DNA of 64,000 nt from Paenibacillus glycanilyticus (GCF_030161375.1 NZ_BSSQ01000019.1:62001-126000), one strand, 5' to 3'; shown: positions 51,150-60,252, numbered from the stretch's first letter. Made by a program: numbers and translations. Notes: a model not told the origin generated them from the letters alone.

Positions 51150-52034
51150 GTGGAGCTGCTTCAATTGCAATATTTTATTACGGTAGCCCGGATGGAGCAT
51201 GTGACGGATGCCGCGCGTACTCTGCATGTGACCCAGTCTTCCTTAAGCAAGACCATTCAACGTTTGGAAGAGGATTTGGGCGCTCCGTTGTTTGACCGAA
51301 CCGGGAGGAAAATGCGGCTGAACGAATTCGGAGTTCGTTTCCTGCGCCGCGCGGAGAGGGCCCTATTCGAATTGGAGCAAGGTAAGCAGGAGATCAAGGA
51401 TTTAACCAGCTCGGAGCCTACCATTCTGGAATTGGCGGTCACAACAGCAAGTACCTTGCCCCCTATCCTTCGCAACTTTCGAAAAAAAAGGCCAGACATT
51501 CAATTCCATGTGCAAATGTTATCCACAGACGAGGTTGTTACGTTGCTTCACCGCGGGGAGGTTGATTTCTGTTTATCTTCGCCACCTATTTACGGTGAAG
51601 ATTTGGAATGCCAGGTTGTATGCTTGGAATCCATCCTCATAGCCGTGCCCAAGTCGCATCACTTGGCTTCCCGAACCAGCATCCGCCTCATTGAATTGAA
51701 GGAGGAATGGTTTGTTGGAGTAAAGAAGGGGTTCGGAACTCGCGACCAGGTTGACCGCATCTGCCAATCCGTTGGCTTCAGTCCTCGCTACGTCTATGAA
51801 GGCGATGAACCCGCGAGGTTGAGTTCTCTTGTTGAAGCGGAGATCGGCATTGCTTTTATCCCAAGCACGGCGCGCGATTCGCGCGAACCCGTTCACTATA
51901 TTGAAATCGAAGAGCACCAATTGGTCCGGGAAGTAGCCTTAACCTGGCAGAAGAGCCGGTATATATCGCGGGCAGCCGAACAATTCCGCGAGGTTGTCAT
52001 CGAATATTATAACGGTGACGTTACTAAAAAATAA
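51150..52034 (+). CDS. LysR-family transcriptional regulator
   Basis: A 294-residue LysR regulator: HTH at 1-60 (MEHVTDAARTLHVTQSSLSKTIQRLEEDLGAPLF) and a substrate-binding domain from about 90. GTG 51150 follows GGAGGATGAA. It is divergent from the MFS gene, and a LysR/MFS divergent pair commonly means inducer-dependent efflux. The C-terminal end (VALTWQKSRYIS) is typical of the group near CynR/GltC. Confidence 0.92.
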   Translation: MELLQLQYFITVARMEHVTDAARTLHVTQSSLSKTIQRLEEDLGAPLFDRTGRKMRLNEFGVRFLRRAERALFELEQGKQEIKDLTSSEPTILELAVTTASTLPPILRNFRKKRPDIQFHVQMLSTDEVVTLLHRGEVDFCLSSPPIYGEDLECQVVCLESILIAVPKSHHLASRTSIRLIELKEEWFVGVKKGFGTRDQVDRICQSVGFSPRYVYEGDEPARLSSLVEAEIGIAFIPSTARDSREPVHYIEIEEHQLVREVALTWQKSRYISRAAEQFREVVIEYYNGDVTKK

Positions 52035-52122
52035 GCGGGCCGTCAGTGTCGAACGGTTTTAATCGAGGGAGGTTTGAGTTAACATATTTAATGGAGTCAC
52101 TAACGAAGACGGAGGAACTTAA

Positions 52123-52821
52123 GTGGACAACTTTGCATGTCTGTACATTATTCGCGGGGAGCCTTATAGGGCGGGAACGATCGTGAATTTGAATGAGGAT
52201 GACACCTATATCGGAAGGTTATCCAATCAGTTGACTCCGGATATCGCCTTTACCAATCCGTTTATTTCGAGGCAGCATATCGTCATTCGCAAAGAAAATG
52301 ATAAAGCAGTGCTATACGATAAAGGAAGCCGGCACGGGACGGAACTGAACGGCGAAAGAGTGAAGCCGCATAGGCCATATCCGCTCCATAATTTCGACAT
52401 TATCAAATTAGCCAATGGCATGAGCGTTCTTCATTTCTCCTATATGTTCGCAGACCAAACGCTGGAGCTCGAGCCTCTTAGCGTCACGAGACAAATGGAG
52501 ATTCCGGGAATGCCGCTGACGATTTATTGGGAGAAGCGGGAATGCGTAGTGGAGGGGCAGCGAATTGCGATGTCGGAGAAAGAGTATTTACTGATCCGGC
52601 TCCTTCACGAGAATGCGAACCGGCTTGTACCGCTTGAAGATATCAAATCAACGGTATGGCCTGAACGATTAGCTGGGGAGGAAGGCATTCCGGATGTCAC
52701 GCTAGATGAACTTAACGCTTTGATCTACCGGGTGCGCAAAAAATACGGCAAAGACACCTTCCTGATTAGCGCGGTGCGCGGAAGCGGCTACGTACTCGAA
52801 TCGGAGATCGTATCTTCCTGA
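52123..52821 (+). CDS. FHA-winged-helix transcriptional regulator
   Basis: A 232-residue protein with an N-terminal FHA phosphothreonine-binding domain (about 20-95; IGRLSNQ, FISRQHIVI, KGSRHGTELNG) and a C-terminal PhoB/OmpR-type winged helix (about 145-230; MSEKEYLLIRLLHENANRLV, LNALIYRVRKKYG, ISAVRGSGYVLE). This is the reverse domain order of EmbR and replaces the receiver of a response regulator by a phosphopeptide sensor. GTG 52123 follows CGGAGG. It lies 22 bases upstream of the MurA paralogue, so regulation of wall synthesis by a Ser/Thr kinase such as PrkC is plausible. Confidence 0.85.
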   Translation: MDNFACLYIIRGEPYRAGTIVNLNEDDTYIGRLSNQLTPDIAFTNPFISRQHIVIRKENDKAVLYDKGSRHGTELNGERVKPHRPYPLHNFDIIKLANGMSVLHFSYMFADQTLELEPLSVTRQMEIPGMPLTIYWEKRECVVEGQRIAMSEKEYLLIRLLHENANRLVPLEDIKSTVWPERLAGEEGIPDVTLDELNALIYRVRKKYGKDTFLISAVRGSGYVLESEIVSS

Positions 52822-52843
52822 CGAAAGTAGGAGAATAACCTTC

Positions 52844-54133
52844 ATGAAATATATACAAGCGGATTACTCAGGACCACTTCACGGCAAAGTACATATTCCC
52901 GGAGCTAAGAACAGTACGCTAGCGTTGCTTGCTGCCGCATGTCTTGCAGATGATATCGTCACGCTTGAGGGGATTCCTCAAATTGACGATATCAGGCTAA
53001 TTGAAGGGATCAGTCAGGATATCGGAATGCAGCTGAAGCAAGAGGGCGGACAAGTCGTGCTTGATCCGCGCTGGATTCACAGTGCAGCCATCGATCCGGG
53101 CAAATCGTCAAGTTATCGGGCTTCGTATTATTTTGCCGGTGCGCTCTTGGCCAAATTCGGCAGAGTAACGATAGGATTTCCCGGCGGAGACGATTTCGTA
53201 TCGAGACCCATTGACCAGCATATTAAAGTGTTCCAAGCACTTGGCGCGAAGGTTCAGATCTTCCAAGATTACTTTGTAGTAGAGGGGACGGAGCTTAAGG
53301 GAGCGGATATTTACTTCGATACGATCACTTCCGGCGCTACCATCAATGCGATACTGGCTGCTTCGCGCGCCAAAGGACGTACCGTTCTGCATAATGCCGC
53401 GGTAGATCCGGAGGTAGTCGATACGGCTGCCTTCTTGAACCGGCTTGGCGCCAGAATCTACGGGGCTGGCACCGATCGGATTCGAATTGAAGGCGTGTCT
53501 TACTTGAACGGCGGTTCGCATACGGTTATTCCGGACCGGCTTATTGCCGGCGCATTCCTGATGGCAGCCGGCTTGAACGGCGGGCAGGTTACGGTGGAGG
53601 ATGTCATTCCAGAGCATCTTGGTTCATGTCTGGCCAAGCTGGAAGAGATCGGGCTTCAAATCGAATGCGGGGAAAACCATATTACGGCGTACGGGACGGG
53701 TTCGCTCCGGGCTACTCGCATCCGGACAGGCATGTATCCGGGCTTCGCGACAGATCTGCAGCAGCCAATGACTGCGCTTCTTCTGCAAGCGAAGGGCAAA
53801 AGCATCATTACGGAACGCGTTTATCCGATGAGGTTTGCCCATGTGCCTCAGCTTCGAAGGCTTGGGGCGGAGATTGAAATCCGCAAAGAAAGCGCCTTTA
53901 TCCGAGGCGGACTTCCACTCTCCGGAGGCTGGGTGCATGCGACTGATGTACGGGCAGGCACCTGTCTATTGATGGCGGGTTTAGCGGCGGAAGGAAGCAC
54001 CTATATTACGGGAATCGAGCATATTGAGCGTGGTTATGAGGATGTAATTGGCACGTTCCGATCGATCGGCGCGAAGGTATCCATTCATGACCGGCCAGAT
54101 ATGATAGTCACCGAAGACCGTATTCTGAGTTAA
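52844..54133 (+). CDS. murA: UDP-N-acetylglucosamine 1-carboxyvinyltransferase (MurA), Asp-variant
   Basis: Catalyses the first committed step of peptidoglycan synthesis, transfer of enolpyruvate from PEP to UDP-GlcNAc. 429 residues, with the usual GAKNSTL, GFPGGDDFVSRPIDQHI, YPGFATDLQQPM and IEHIERGYED segments. The residue at the catalytic Cys position (C115 in E. coli, PGGC) is D116 here, the same change found in naturally fosfomycin-insensitive MurA enzymes. All other ligand residues are kept, so it is likely active. Probably a second or third paralogue. ATG 52844 has GTAGGAGAA upstream; FHA-winged-helix gene is 22 bases ahead. Confidence 0.93.
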   Translation: MKYIQADYSGPLHGKVHIPGAKNSTLALLAAACLADDIVTLEGIPQIDDIRLIEGISQDIGMQLKQEGGQVVLDPRWIHSAAIDPGKSSSYRASYYFAGALLAKFGRVTIGFPGGDDFVSRPIDQHIKVFQALGAKVQIFQDYFVVEGTELKGADIYFDTITSGATINAILAASRAKGRTVLHNAAVDPEVVDTAAFLNRLGARIYGAGTDRIRIEGVSYLNGGSHTVIPDRLIAGAFLMAAGLNGGQVTVEDVIPEHLGSCLAKLEEIGLQIECGENHITAYGTGSLRATRIRTGMYPGFATDLQQPMTALLLQAKGKSIITERVYPMRFAHVPQLRRLGAEIEIRKESAFIRGGLPLSGGWVHATDVRAGTCLLMAGLAAEGSTYITGIEHIERGYEDVIGTFRSIGAKVSIHDRPDMIVTEDRILS

Positions 54134-54151
54134 AAAATTACCGACATCACA

Positions 54152-54187
54152 GAAGCCTCTAACTGATTTAAGTTAGAGGCTTTTTTA
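54152..54187 (+). terminator. Terminator after murA
   Basis: AGCCTCTAACT pairs with AGTTAGAGGCT around GATTTA, followed by TTTTTT. Confidence 0.9.
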
Positions 54188-54225
54188 ATCCAGTATGAGC
54201 CTTGAGAGAAAAGGAGTTGGCGCAA

Positions 54226-54846
54226 ATGGGTTCCCGAATGATGCATTATTGCATGACTTCCGAAATTAATAAATTTCTCTATTCGTCGAAAGAATCGCGA
54301 ATTCATCTGGGAGGACTTGCTCCTGACTTAACGCATCCCGTTTATGCCCCTAAATCAGTCACTCATTTTGTTCAGATCAACAGTGCGGGCATTAAAAGGA
54401 CGGATTACGAGTATTTTGCCCGGAAGTACAAGGAGAACTTTGACGATTCTTTTTATGTCGGCTATTTAAGCCACCTTGTGGCCGATAACATCTGGTACGA
54501 GACCATGTATTTGAAATTAATCAAGTCACTCCCGGAGGAGAAGAGACAAGCGGCAATAGACAAAGGTTACCGTGATTTCAGAAGGTTAAACAAGCTATTG
54601 TTACGCTACTACCCTGTGTCTCCTCCCACTGAAATCCCGGTCATTGACAATGTGCGAATCGACGGTTTATATCCCGAATATTTACCGGTTATTACAGAGC
54701 AACTGATTGGCGACTTCCATATCGAAGAGCCGGTTACTCCTGACGATCTTGAAATTTATAACCTGGACGCAATCCTAGAATATGTTCGGTTATCCATCGA
54801 GGAAACGCTTAAAGTGATCCATACTGGATTGTTGATTCAGAGATAG
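54226..54846 (+). CDS. Zinc-dependent phospholipase-C-like hydrolase
   Basis: A 206-residue helical protein with the pattern of the Zn-dependent PLC domain: GSRMMHYCMTSEIN, LGGLAPDLTHP and GYLSHLVADNIWY, which supply His and Asp metal ligands. Known members of the domain cleave phospholipids or act on other phosphodiesters; function here is unproven. ATG 54226 follows AAAAGGAG; TTG 54202 is less likely. No signal peptide, so cytoplasmic. Confidence 0.72.
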   Translation: MGSRMMHYCMTSEINKFLYSSKESRIHLGGLAPDLTHPVYAPKSVTHFVQINSAGIKRTDYEYFARKYKENFDDSFYVGYLSHLVADNIWYETMYLKLIKSLPEEKRQAAIDKGYRDFRRLNKLLLRYYPVSPPTEIPVIDNVRIDGLYPEYLPVITEQLIGDFHIEEPVTPDDLEIYNLDAILEYVRLSIEETLKVIHTGLLIQR

Positions 54847-54854
54847 CCATACAC

Positions 54855-54886
54855 AGCCGTACTGATACTAGCAGTACGGCTTATTT
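54855..54886. terminator. Hairpin between the PLC-like gene and gerAC-type gene
   Basis: AGCCGTACTG pairs with CAGTACGGCT around ATACTAG, with a short T-rich tail. It overlaps the end of the GerAC frame. Confidence 0.7.
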
Positions 54887-55936
54887 CAGCTTCAAATTGC
54901 CTGTGTTCCGAATCGTCGTCTTAACCTCCAGATTGATTTTAGCCTGCGGCAAATATTTGGTGCGCCATTCAGCAAGCTCAGTCCTTGGCAGATCTTCGCG
55001 GTAATGCTGACCGATGCCGAAGATGTCCGCGTTCGCGCGCTCCATCTTCTTAAAGATTTGATCCAATATGCGACGCAGAAGGGTTTGCAGTTCGGTTTTA
55101 ATGACCTCAATCGACGGAACGCCAATCACGTCCATGATAATCACCTTTAAATGGAGCGTGCTATTTAATACGGGCTGATTATTAACGAATTTACTCTCGT
55201 TGTGAATTCGGCTACTCACAATCTGAACGGTTGCTTTGCCCATAACCTCGATTTTTCCATCCAGGCTATTTCCGTCAAAGACGTTGTACAGCAAGGTCTG
55301 TTCGTTACTGAGTCGGCTTACCATTTTACCGTTCCTAAGGATGCCGGAACCCATGCTTTGGATGGCCGTTGATTCGCCCGATTTGATGATCGGGAGGACG
55401 ACATCATTCGTATAGGAATGGATGCTTCTAAATACTTTCCACACCGGCGTATGGGCGATTTCGGGATTCCAACCTGAATTTTTTTGGAAAAAGTCGTAGA
55501 TCTCCTTGCCATCGCCGTTTTTCATATTGTTGATTCCTTTGAAAAATTGATCCAAAGGCTCATCGCAAATGACAAACATCGTTTTTGGCGAAATGTGGCG
55601 GGAACGAATCGTGCTTGCCGTAATCTCGCTTAACCCCAGTGTTGCAAAAGCTTTATCCACGATAAGAACTTTCAGGTGCAGCAAGTCAACTTGGCTCTCC
55701 ATATTCATGCTGATTTTATTGACAGCAGCGCTTATTGTGTCTCCTTTGGCGCTTATCACTTGGATGCCTTCGTTTTTATCGCTGACCGTGGGGATGTCCA
55801 GAAACACTTCATAGTTGCCTTGCTGATAAGAAATTCCCATTGCGATCGGCAGCGCACGGTGGTTAATGTCTTTGTTGTCCCAGCAGCCGCCTAGCAGAAT
55901 AACGAAGACCATACAGACAAGAATTCGTTTCTTCAT
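54881..55936 (-). CDS. Germinant receptor lipoprotein (GerAC family)
   Basis: Third gene of a GerA-type receptor operon: C-subunit, 351 residues, lipoprotein. Signal peptide ends in the lipobox LLGGCWDNKDIN, the GerAC signature, followed by the domain with ALPIAMGI and TVSDKNEGIQ. Start ATG at 55934-55936 overlaps the stop of the B subunit gene; the longer frame is excluded because it would remove the signal. The subunit sits on the outer face of the spore inner membrane. Germinant is unknown. Confidence 0.93.
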   Translation of the reverse strand: MKKRILVCMVFVILLGGCWDNKDINHRALPIAMGISYQQGNYEVFLDIPTVSDKNEGIQVISAKGDTISAAVNKISMNMESQVDLLHLKVLIVDKAFATLGLSEITASTIRSRHISPKTMFVICDEPLDQFFKGINNMKNGDGKEIYDFFQKNSGWNPEIAHTPVWKVFRSIHSYTNDVVLPIIKSGESTAIQSMGSGILRNGKMVSRLSNEQTLLYNVFDGNSLDGKIEVMGKATVQIVSSRIHNESKFVNNQPVLNSTLHLKVIIMDVIGVPSIEVIKTELQTLLRRILDQIFKKMERANADIFGIGQHYREDLPRTELAEWRTKYLPQAKINLEVKTTIRNTGNLKLK

Positions 55937-57027
55937 GTTTTCTTCAACCCGTATGTAGATTTCTTTGCATGGAGCCATCCGACTATGAGAAGGAAGACTG
56001 GCGTTACAATCGCTACGTACAAACGCAATGCCGTATTTTTTTGGAAGAGCTGATCCGTGGTTTGCCAATCCGGAATAAATAGACACACGGCGAAAATGAG
56101 CGCAATGATGCCCGGCACCAGATAGTTTGGTTGGATATCCTTCATGCCAAGCCGGATCACGCATTGGATCTGCCAGATGGTAACGCTGATGAAGAACATG
56201 CCGAACGCAACCAGACCAAGCAATAAAAAGACGTTGATCCGGTCAAACATCAGCCAATTGATCTCAACCGTATCGACGATAAATAGATAAGGGAATTGAA
56301 GCTGGCGGGCGGTCTCTTCACCCAGCGTCAGTACCGGTATATATACGGAAATCAAATAGGCCGGCAACAACAAGAGGCTCCCCCAATAAATGGCTTTTGG
56401 CTTGTATTCCGCATAAGAGGGGAGGAAGCCAAGCAGCAAGAAACCGCCGGTATAGGCAAACAAGCTTTTGTAAAATGAAAAATGGGTAACAAAACGCAGC
56501 GGCTTATCACCCGGCCAAAGCGGAAATAAATAATGCCAATCGATATTCTGAAAGGATGTCGCCATGACGAAGATGACGGGAGTAACGAACAAAAAGCTTA
56601 ATAAGACGGACAGCCGGAGCAAGCCTCCGATCTGACCGTGCAGAATCATAAAGCCGGGAACAATCAGGAAGAGCATCATAAGAATCCATAAAGGCGTATT
56701 GGATAAGATGGCGATTGATAATACCTCGGAAAAGGCTCTAACCGCCAACACCATAATCCATAACAAATACAGGAGCGCCGGAAGCAATACGATCCATGCC
56801 AGCCATTTGCTCTTCTTCAAGAGGATACTAACGATATTCTGGCCTTTGAAATAACTGAGCCCTTTCATATAGACGGCAATAATCAGGATGTGGAACAAGA
56901 ATCCCAGCATAACCGGCATCCAGTGGGCTTCGTTTGTACTGTCGATTACGTCAATGGGGTACAGGAAGAAGATCAATCCCAAATGAGTCAGTATGTACGT
57001 GGTGGACACCTGTAAACTTTTATTCAT
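55933..57027 (-). CDS. Germinant receptor permease subunit (GerAB family)
   Basis: B-subunit of the receptor, 364 residues, about ten membrane helices, of the APC/amino-acid-permease-like family that binds the germinant and passes the signal. Stretches TPLWILMMLFLIVPGFMILHGQIGG, LFAYTGGFLLLGFLPSYAEYKP and the PDWQTTDQLFQKN loop are family-like. ATG at 57025-57027 overlaps the A-subunit gene by eight bases. Pathway: germination upon sensing small nutrients. Confidence 0.92.
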   Translation of the reverse strand: MNKSLQVSTTYILTHLGLIFFLYPIDVIDSTNEAHWMPVMLGFLFHILIIAVYMKGLSYFKGQNIVSILLKKSKWLAWIVLLPALLYLLWIMVLAVRAFSEVLSIAILSNTPLWILMMLFLIVPGFMILHGQIGGLLRLSVLLSFLFVTPVIFVMATSFQNIDWHYLFPLWPGDKPLRFVTHFSFYKSLFAYTGGFLLLGFLPSYAEYKPKAIYWGSLLLLPAYLISVYIPVLTLGEETARQLQFPYLFIVDTVEINWLMFDRINVFLLLGLVAFGMFFISVTIWQIQCVIRLGMKDIQPNYLVPGIIALIFAVCLFIPDWQTTDQLFQKNTALRLYVAIVTPVFLLIVGWLHAKKSTYGLKKT

Positions 57028-58348
57028 AGGAATCCCCTTTTGCCCGAATCAATTGGAGATACGGTACGCCTAACGTACGGATGCCGGCGACGTAAGCGCA
57101 TAAGATGAGCAGTCCCGACAACAGGCCAAGCACGCCAAGAAACGCCGATAGAAACAACAACAAATATTTGAATAGCCGAAGAGCGTACGTATTCTGAAAT
57201 CCAACGACGGCTGCGTTTGCGATAGTAGTGGCAGCCAAGATGATAATAAGCAGATTGCTAACCAGCTTGGCCTCTACAACGGCTTGTCCCAATACAATAC
57301 CGCCCACCATCGTAATGGTTGGGCCGATACTATTAGGGAGCCTGATAATGGCCTCCATAATTAATTCAAGTATGCACAGCAGGAGCAGGGCTTCGATGAT
57401 GGCTGGGTATGGCACGTCCAGACGGCTTCTTGCAATCGAATGCGCCAGCTCAAACCGCAAGACATCGGGGTTGACGGAGACAAGCGCAACGTACAGACCG
57501 GGCAATATTAATGTCGTTAATGTTCCGATAAAACGCAAGCTGCGCAGCAGCCAGGCATAGATTGGCGGATGGTTCATATCGTCTTCGGACATAAACAGGT
57601 CCGAGAAAATGCTTGGCAGAACAATCGCAAACGGCATGCGTTCGATGAACAAAACGGCTTTCCCGTTTTTTATGGCTCTTACCGCATTTTGCGGCAGCTC
57701 ATAGGTCATGTAATGGGTGACAAAAGAGTATCTCGAAAAATCAAGAATAAGAGAAAGCTCCTTCATCGTAGCTATTTCTAAATCCTGATTCGATTCTAGC
57801 TTCTGGGTTAAGTTGTCGAGCAGAATCGGATCAATCGTTTCTTCCATATAACATAGAATCACTCTGCTCTTCACGTTACCGCCGAAATTATAGGCTTTAA
57901 CCTGAAGCTCAGGGCAATTCAAATGGCTTCGTAGAAGCGTAATGTTGGATTCCAAGTTCTCGTTAAAAGAGCTGGTAGCTCCGCCAATGCTATTCTCCAT
58001 GGTGGGCAGAGAGATTGTGCGGCTGTTCGGCTGAGGAACCGGATAAATGCTGACTCCCATACCCGAAGCGTCATGAATGGCTACGAGCATGCCGTCCATG
58101 ATTTCGGCGATTATGGTCTCCGATTGAACGGAGATAGGTTGGCCGAGACCGGCAAATACATCAATCACCATCAGATTGTTTATAGTGGCCGTAAGCAAAG
58201 GATCTCGAACCATATACATCGTTTGGGGAAAATTAATCAACGACTTTAAGCCGACGAAAGTAAAACTTTCGGAAGCGATCTGAAGTTTCTGGCACACGAA
58301 ATCCGGGAACGTTGAGAAGTGGGAGTTAACTTCTTCTATTGCTGACAT
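57020..58348 (-). CDS. Germinant receptor subunit A (GerAA/SpoVAF-type)
   Basis: A-subunit of the receptor, 442 residues: a cytoplasmic N-terminal domain (about 1-260) and four or five membrane helices including PPIYAWLLRSLRFIGTLTTLILPGLYVALVS and ARSRLDVPYPAIIEALLLLCILELIMEA. The FVEGS-type loop is not seen exactly, but VRDPLLTATINNLMVIDV and DVPYPAIIE are typical. ATG at 58346-58348, nine bases from AAGGAG, is preferred over TTG 58369. Gene order A-B-C in the same direction is the canonical operon. Confidence 0.93.
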   Translation of the reverse strand: MSAIEEVNSHFSTFPDFVCQKLQIASESFTFVGLKSLINFPQTMYMVRDPLLTATINNLMVIDVFAGLGQPISVQSETIIAEIMDGMLVAIHDASGMGVSIYPVPQPNSRTISLPTMENSIGGATSSFNENLESNITLLRSHLNCPELQVKAYNFGGNVKSRVILCYMEETIDPILLDNLTQKLESNQDLEIATMKELSLILDFSRYSFVTHYMTYELPQNAVRAIKNGKAVLFIERMPFAIVLPSIFSDLFMSEDDMNHPPIYAWLLRSLRFIGTLTTLILPGLYVALVSVNPDVLRFELAHSIARSRLDVPYPAIIEALLLLCILELIMEAIIRLPNSIGPTITMVGGIVLGQAVVEAKLVSNLLIIILAATTIANAAVVGFQNTYALRLFKYLLLFLSAFLGVLGLLSGLLILCAYVAGIRTLGVPYLQLIRAKGDSYE

Positions 58349-58428
58349 ATCGCCATTCTCCTTGGACAAATAATTTCCATTTTATTATGTCCTTCATTTA
58401 CATTGTTAATCTTATCCGGCTCATGGAC

Positions 58429-58456
58429 TTGACATTCTCCGCAGACGCATAATAAT
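58429..58456 (+). promoter_or_regulatory. Candidate promoter of the tetR-type gene
   Basis: TTGACA at 58429-58434, a 16-base spacer, AATAAT at 58451-58456, then the ATG at 58480. A single-base deviation in the -10 box. Confidence 0.55.
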
Positions 58457-58479
58457 GTTAGGGACAAGAGGTGGAAAAC

Positions 58480-59043
58480 ATGAGCAAGAAGCAGGATATT
58501 ATGGCGGCTACACTAGACCTGATCCATGAAGAGGGACTTCAGTCCGTTACCTTTTCCAAACTATTCAAGCGCGCTAACGTCGGAGCCGGAACTATCTATA
58601 ACTATTTCGCTAACAAAGAAGAACTGGTCAATGCCGTTTATAAAGAAGCGCGTATCCTTATGGGCGAGTCTTTGCTTCAAGGCTATGACCCGGAAGCCAG
58701 CTTGTATGAACGGTTTAAATGTTTGCAGCTGAACCGGTTGAATTTCGGTATACACTATCCGAAGGAATTCCTGTTTATTGACAGTTTTTCATTCTCATCG
58801 TATATTTCTCCTGAATTGCGCAACATGGAGGATGTCCATCAATCCAGTGAAGTTGTGCTTTCCTTAATTGTGGAGGGGCAGAAGCAGGGGATGATCAAGG
58901 AGATGGATTCGCATCTGTGCCATCAACTTATTCACGGTATTATTTCGTCAATTCTGAAGGGATATTATATTGATAAATACCCTTTAAACGATGTTCAGGT
59001 GCAACAGATCTTGGAATCGTCATGGAAAGCCATATTAGTGTAG
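58480..59043 (+). CDS. TetR-family transcriptional regulator
   Basis: A 187-residue repressor: N-terminal HTH (MAATLDLIHEEGLQSVTFSKLFKRANVGAGTIYNYFANKEELV) and an all-helical ligand-binding C-terminus. ATG 58480 follows AAGAGGTGG. The GGAAT-N4-ATTCC operators lying after its terminator and around the promoter of the next SDR gene are its likely targets, so it probably controls that gene. Ligand unknown. Confidence 0.9.
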   Translation: MSKKQDIMAATLDLIHEEGLQSVTFSKLFKRANVGAGTIYNYFANKEELVNAVYKEARILMGESLLQGYDPEASLYERFKCLQLNRLNFGIHYPKEFLFIDSFSFSSYISPELRNMEDVHQSSEVVLSLIVEGQKQGMIKEMDSHLCHQLIHGIISSILKGYYIDKYPLNDVQVQQILESSWKAILV

Positions 59044-59045
59044 AG

Positions 59046-59089
59046 ACAGCCACTGGTGATAGAGTTTGGATCCAGGGCTGTTTTTTATT
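59046..59089 (+). terminator. Terminator after the tetR-type gene
   Basis: ACAGCC and CTGG pair with CCAG and GGCTGT around a loop of about 15 bases, then TTTTTT. Confidence 0.75.
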
Positions 59090-59100
59090 TGTTTATTTAT

Positions 59101-59326
59101 AGAATGAATATTCCAATGTAGTCCGCGGATTACATCAGTATAGAAGAGTTGTTTTTGAATGGGAGTATGATCCCACATAGTGTAATAGGGGTAGTTGGAA
59201 GTGTGCGAAAGCTAATGATATAAGGGTAATTTGCTAAGTGGATAGACTTGGTTGGAATAAACATTCCGAAAAGTATTGATTTATCTTGGTAGCAGGACTA
59301 TACTTGCATTGGAATAAACATTCCAA
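59101..59326 (+). promoter_or_regulatory. Promoter of the SDR gene with three GGAAT-N4-ATTCC operators
   Basis: The 317-base gap before the SDR gene holds three dyads with four-base centres: AGAAT-GAAT-ATTCC (59101-59114, one mismatch), GGAAT-AAAC-ATTCC (59254-59267) and the same again (59311-59324, with TT/AA outside). The promoter TTGATT (59276-59281), 17-base spacer, TATACT (59299-59304) lies between the second and third sites, so repression by the adjacent TetR protein fits well. No other signal was seen in the gap. Confidence 0.75.
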
Positions 59327-59360
59327 ACAAATATCATAAGAACGCAGGAGGTATTATTAT

Positions 59361-60248
59361 ATGTCTAAAGTATGGTTAATTACGGGTAGCTCCCGCGGTT
59401 TTGGCCGAAGTCTGGCGGAAGCCGTATTGGCAAACGGAGATCAGCTGATCGCAACTGCACGCAGAACGGAGCAGCTTGCTGATCTGGCCGAGCGTTATGG
59501 CAATCAGGTCCGTCTTGTTCCGTTGGATGTTACGAGTTACGAGCAGGCGGAAGCTGCCGTTCAAGCGGCAATCGAATCGTTCGGGCGATTGGATGTTCTG
59601 GTCAATAACGCCGGTTACGGCAACGTTTCCTCAATTGAAGAAACGCAGATGGAAGATTTCCGGGCCCAAGCGGAAACCAATCTGTGGGGCGTCGTGAATG
59701 TCACGAAAGCTGCGCTTCCTTTGTTGCGAGAGCAGGGCTATGGGCATATCGTTCAGTTCTCTTCTATAGGCGGACGAACCGGCGCACCTGGACTTGGAGC
59801 TTATCAAATGTCGAAATGGGCGGTTGAAGGCTTTTCTGAAGTGTTAGCGAAAGAAGTTGCTCCTCTTGGCATCAAGGTTACCTTAATTGAACCCGGAGGT
59901 TTCCGGACCGATTGGGCGGGTTCATCCATGCAGCATATTGAGCCTCGCGAGGAATACAAAGATACGGTTGGCGGTTTACTGAAACATCTGCGTGAGGTAA
60001 CCGGCAAAGAGAACGGAGATCCGGCCAAAGCCGCGCAAGCCATCCTTACTATTGTTAACGAAGAGAATCCGCCGCTTCGCCTCTTGCTTGGCAGCGATGC
60101 CGTAGCAATCGCCAACGCGGTGGATACCGGCAAGTTAGCCGAAACTAAACGTTGGGAAGAGCTTAGTGTATCAACCGACTTTGAAGTCAAAGAGTTGAAT
60201 CCGCATGTCACCCGTATGTATGACGAGTTTGATGAGATTAAAGCGTAA
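59361..60248 (+). CDS. SDR-family oxidoreductase under TetR-type control
   Basis: A 295-residue short-chain dehydrogenase: cofactor motif TGSSRGFGR, NNAGYG, active-site S in FSSIGG and YQMSK (Y-x-x-x-K), and EPGGFRTDW downstream. This is the subfamily close to ketoreductases of unknown substrate. ATG 59361 follows GCAGGAGG. Its upstream region has three operators for the neighbouring TetR protein, so the reductase is presumably induced by a toxic carbonyl or drug. Confidence 0.92.
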   Translation: MSKVWLITGSSRGFGRSLAEAVLANGDQLIATARRTEQLADLAERYGNQVRLVPLDVTSYEQAEAAVQAAIESFGRLDVLVNNAGYGNVSSIEETQMEDFRAQAETNLWGVVNVTKAALPLLREQGYGHIVQFSSIGGRTGAPGLGAYQMSKWAVEGFSEVLAKEVAPLGIKVTLIEPGGFRTDWAGSSMQHIEPREEYKDTVGGLLKHLREVTGKENGDPAKAAQAILTIVNEENPPLRLLLGSDAVAIANAVDTGKLAETKRWEELSVSTDFEVKELNPHVTRMYDEFDEIKA

Positions 60249-60252
60249 TGGA

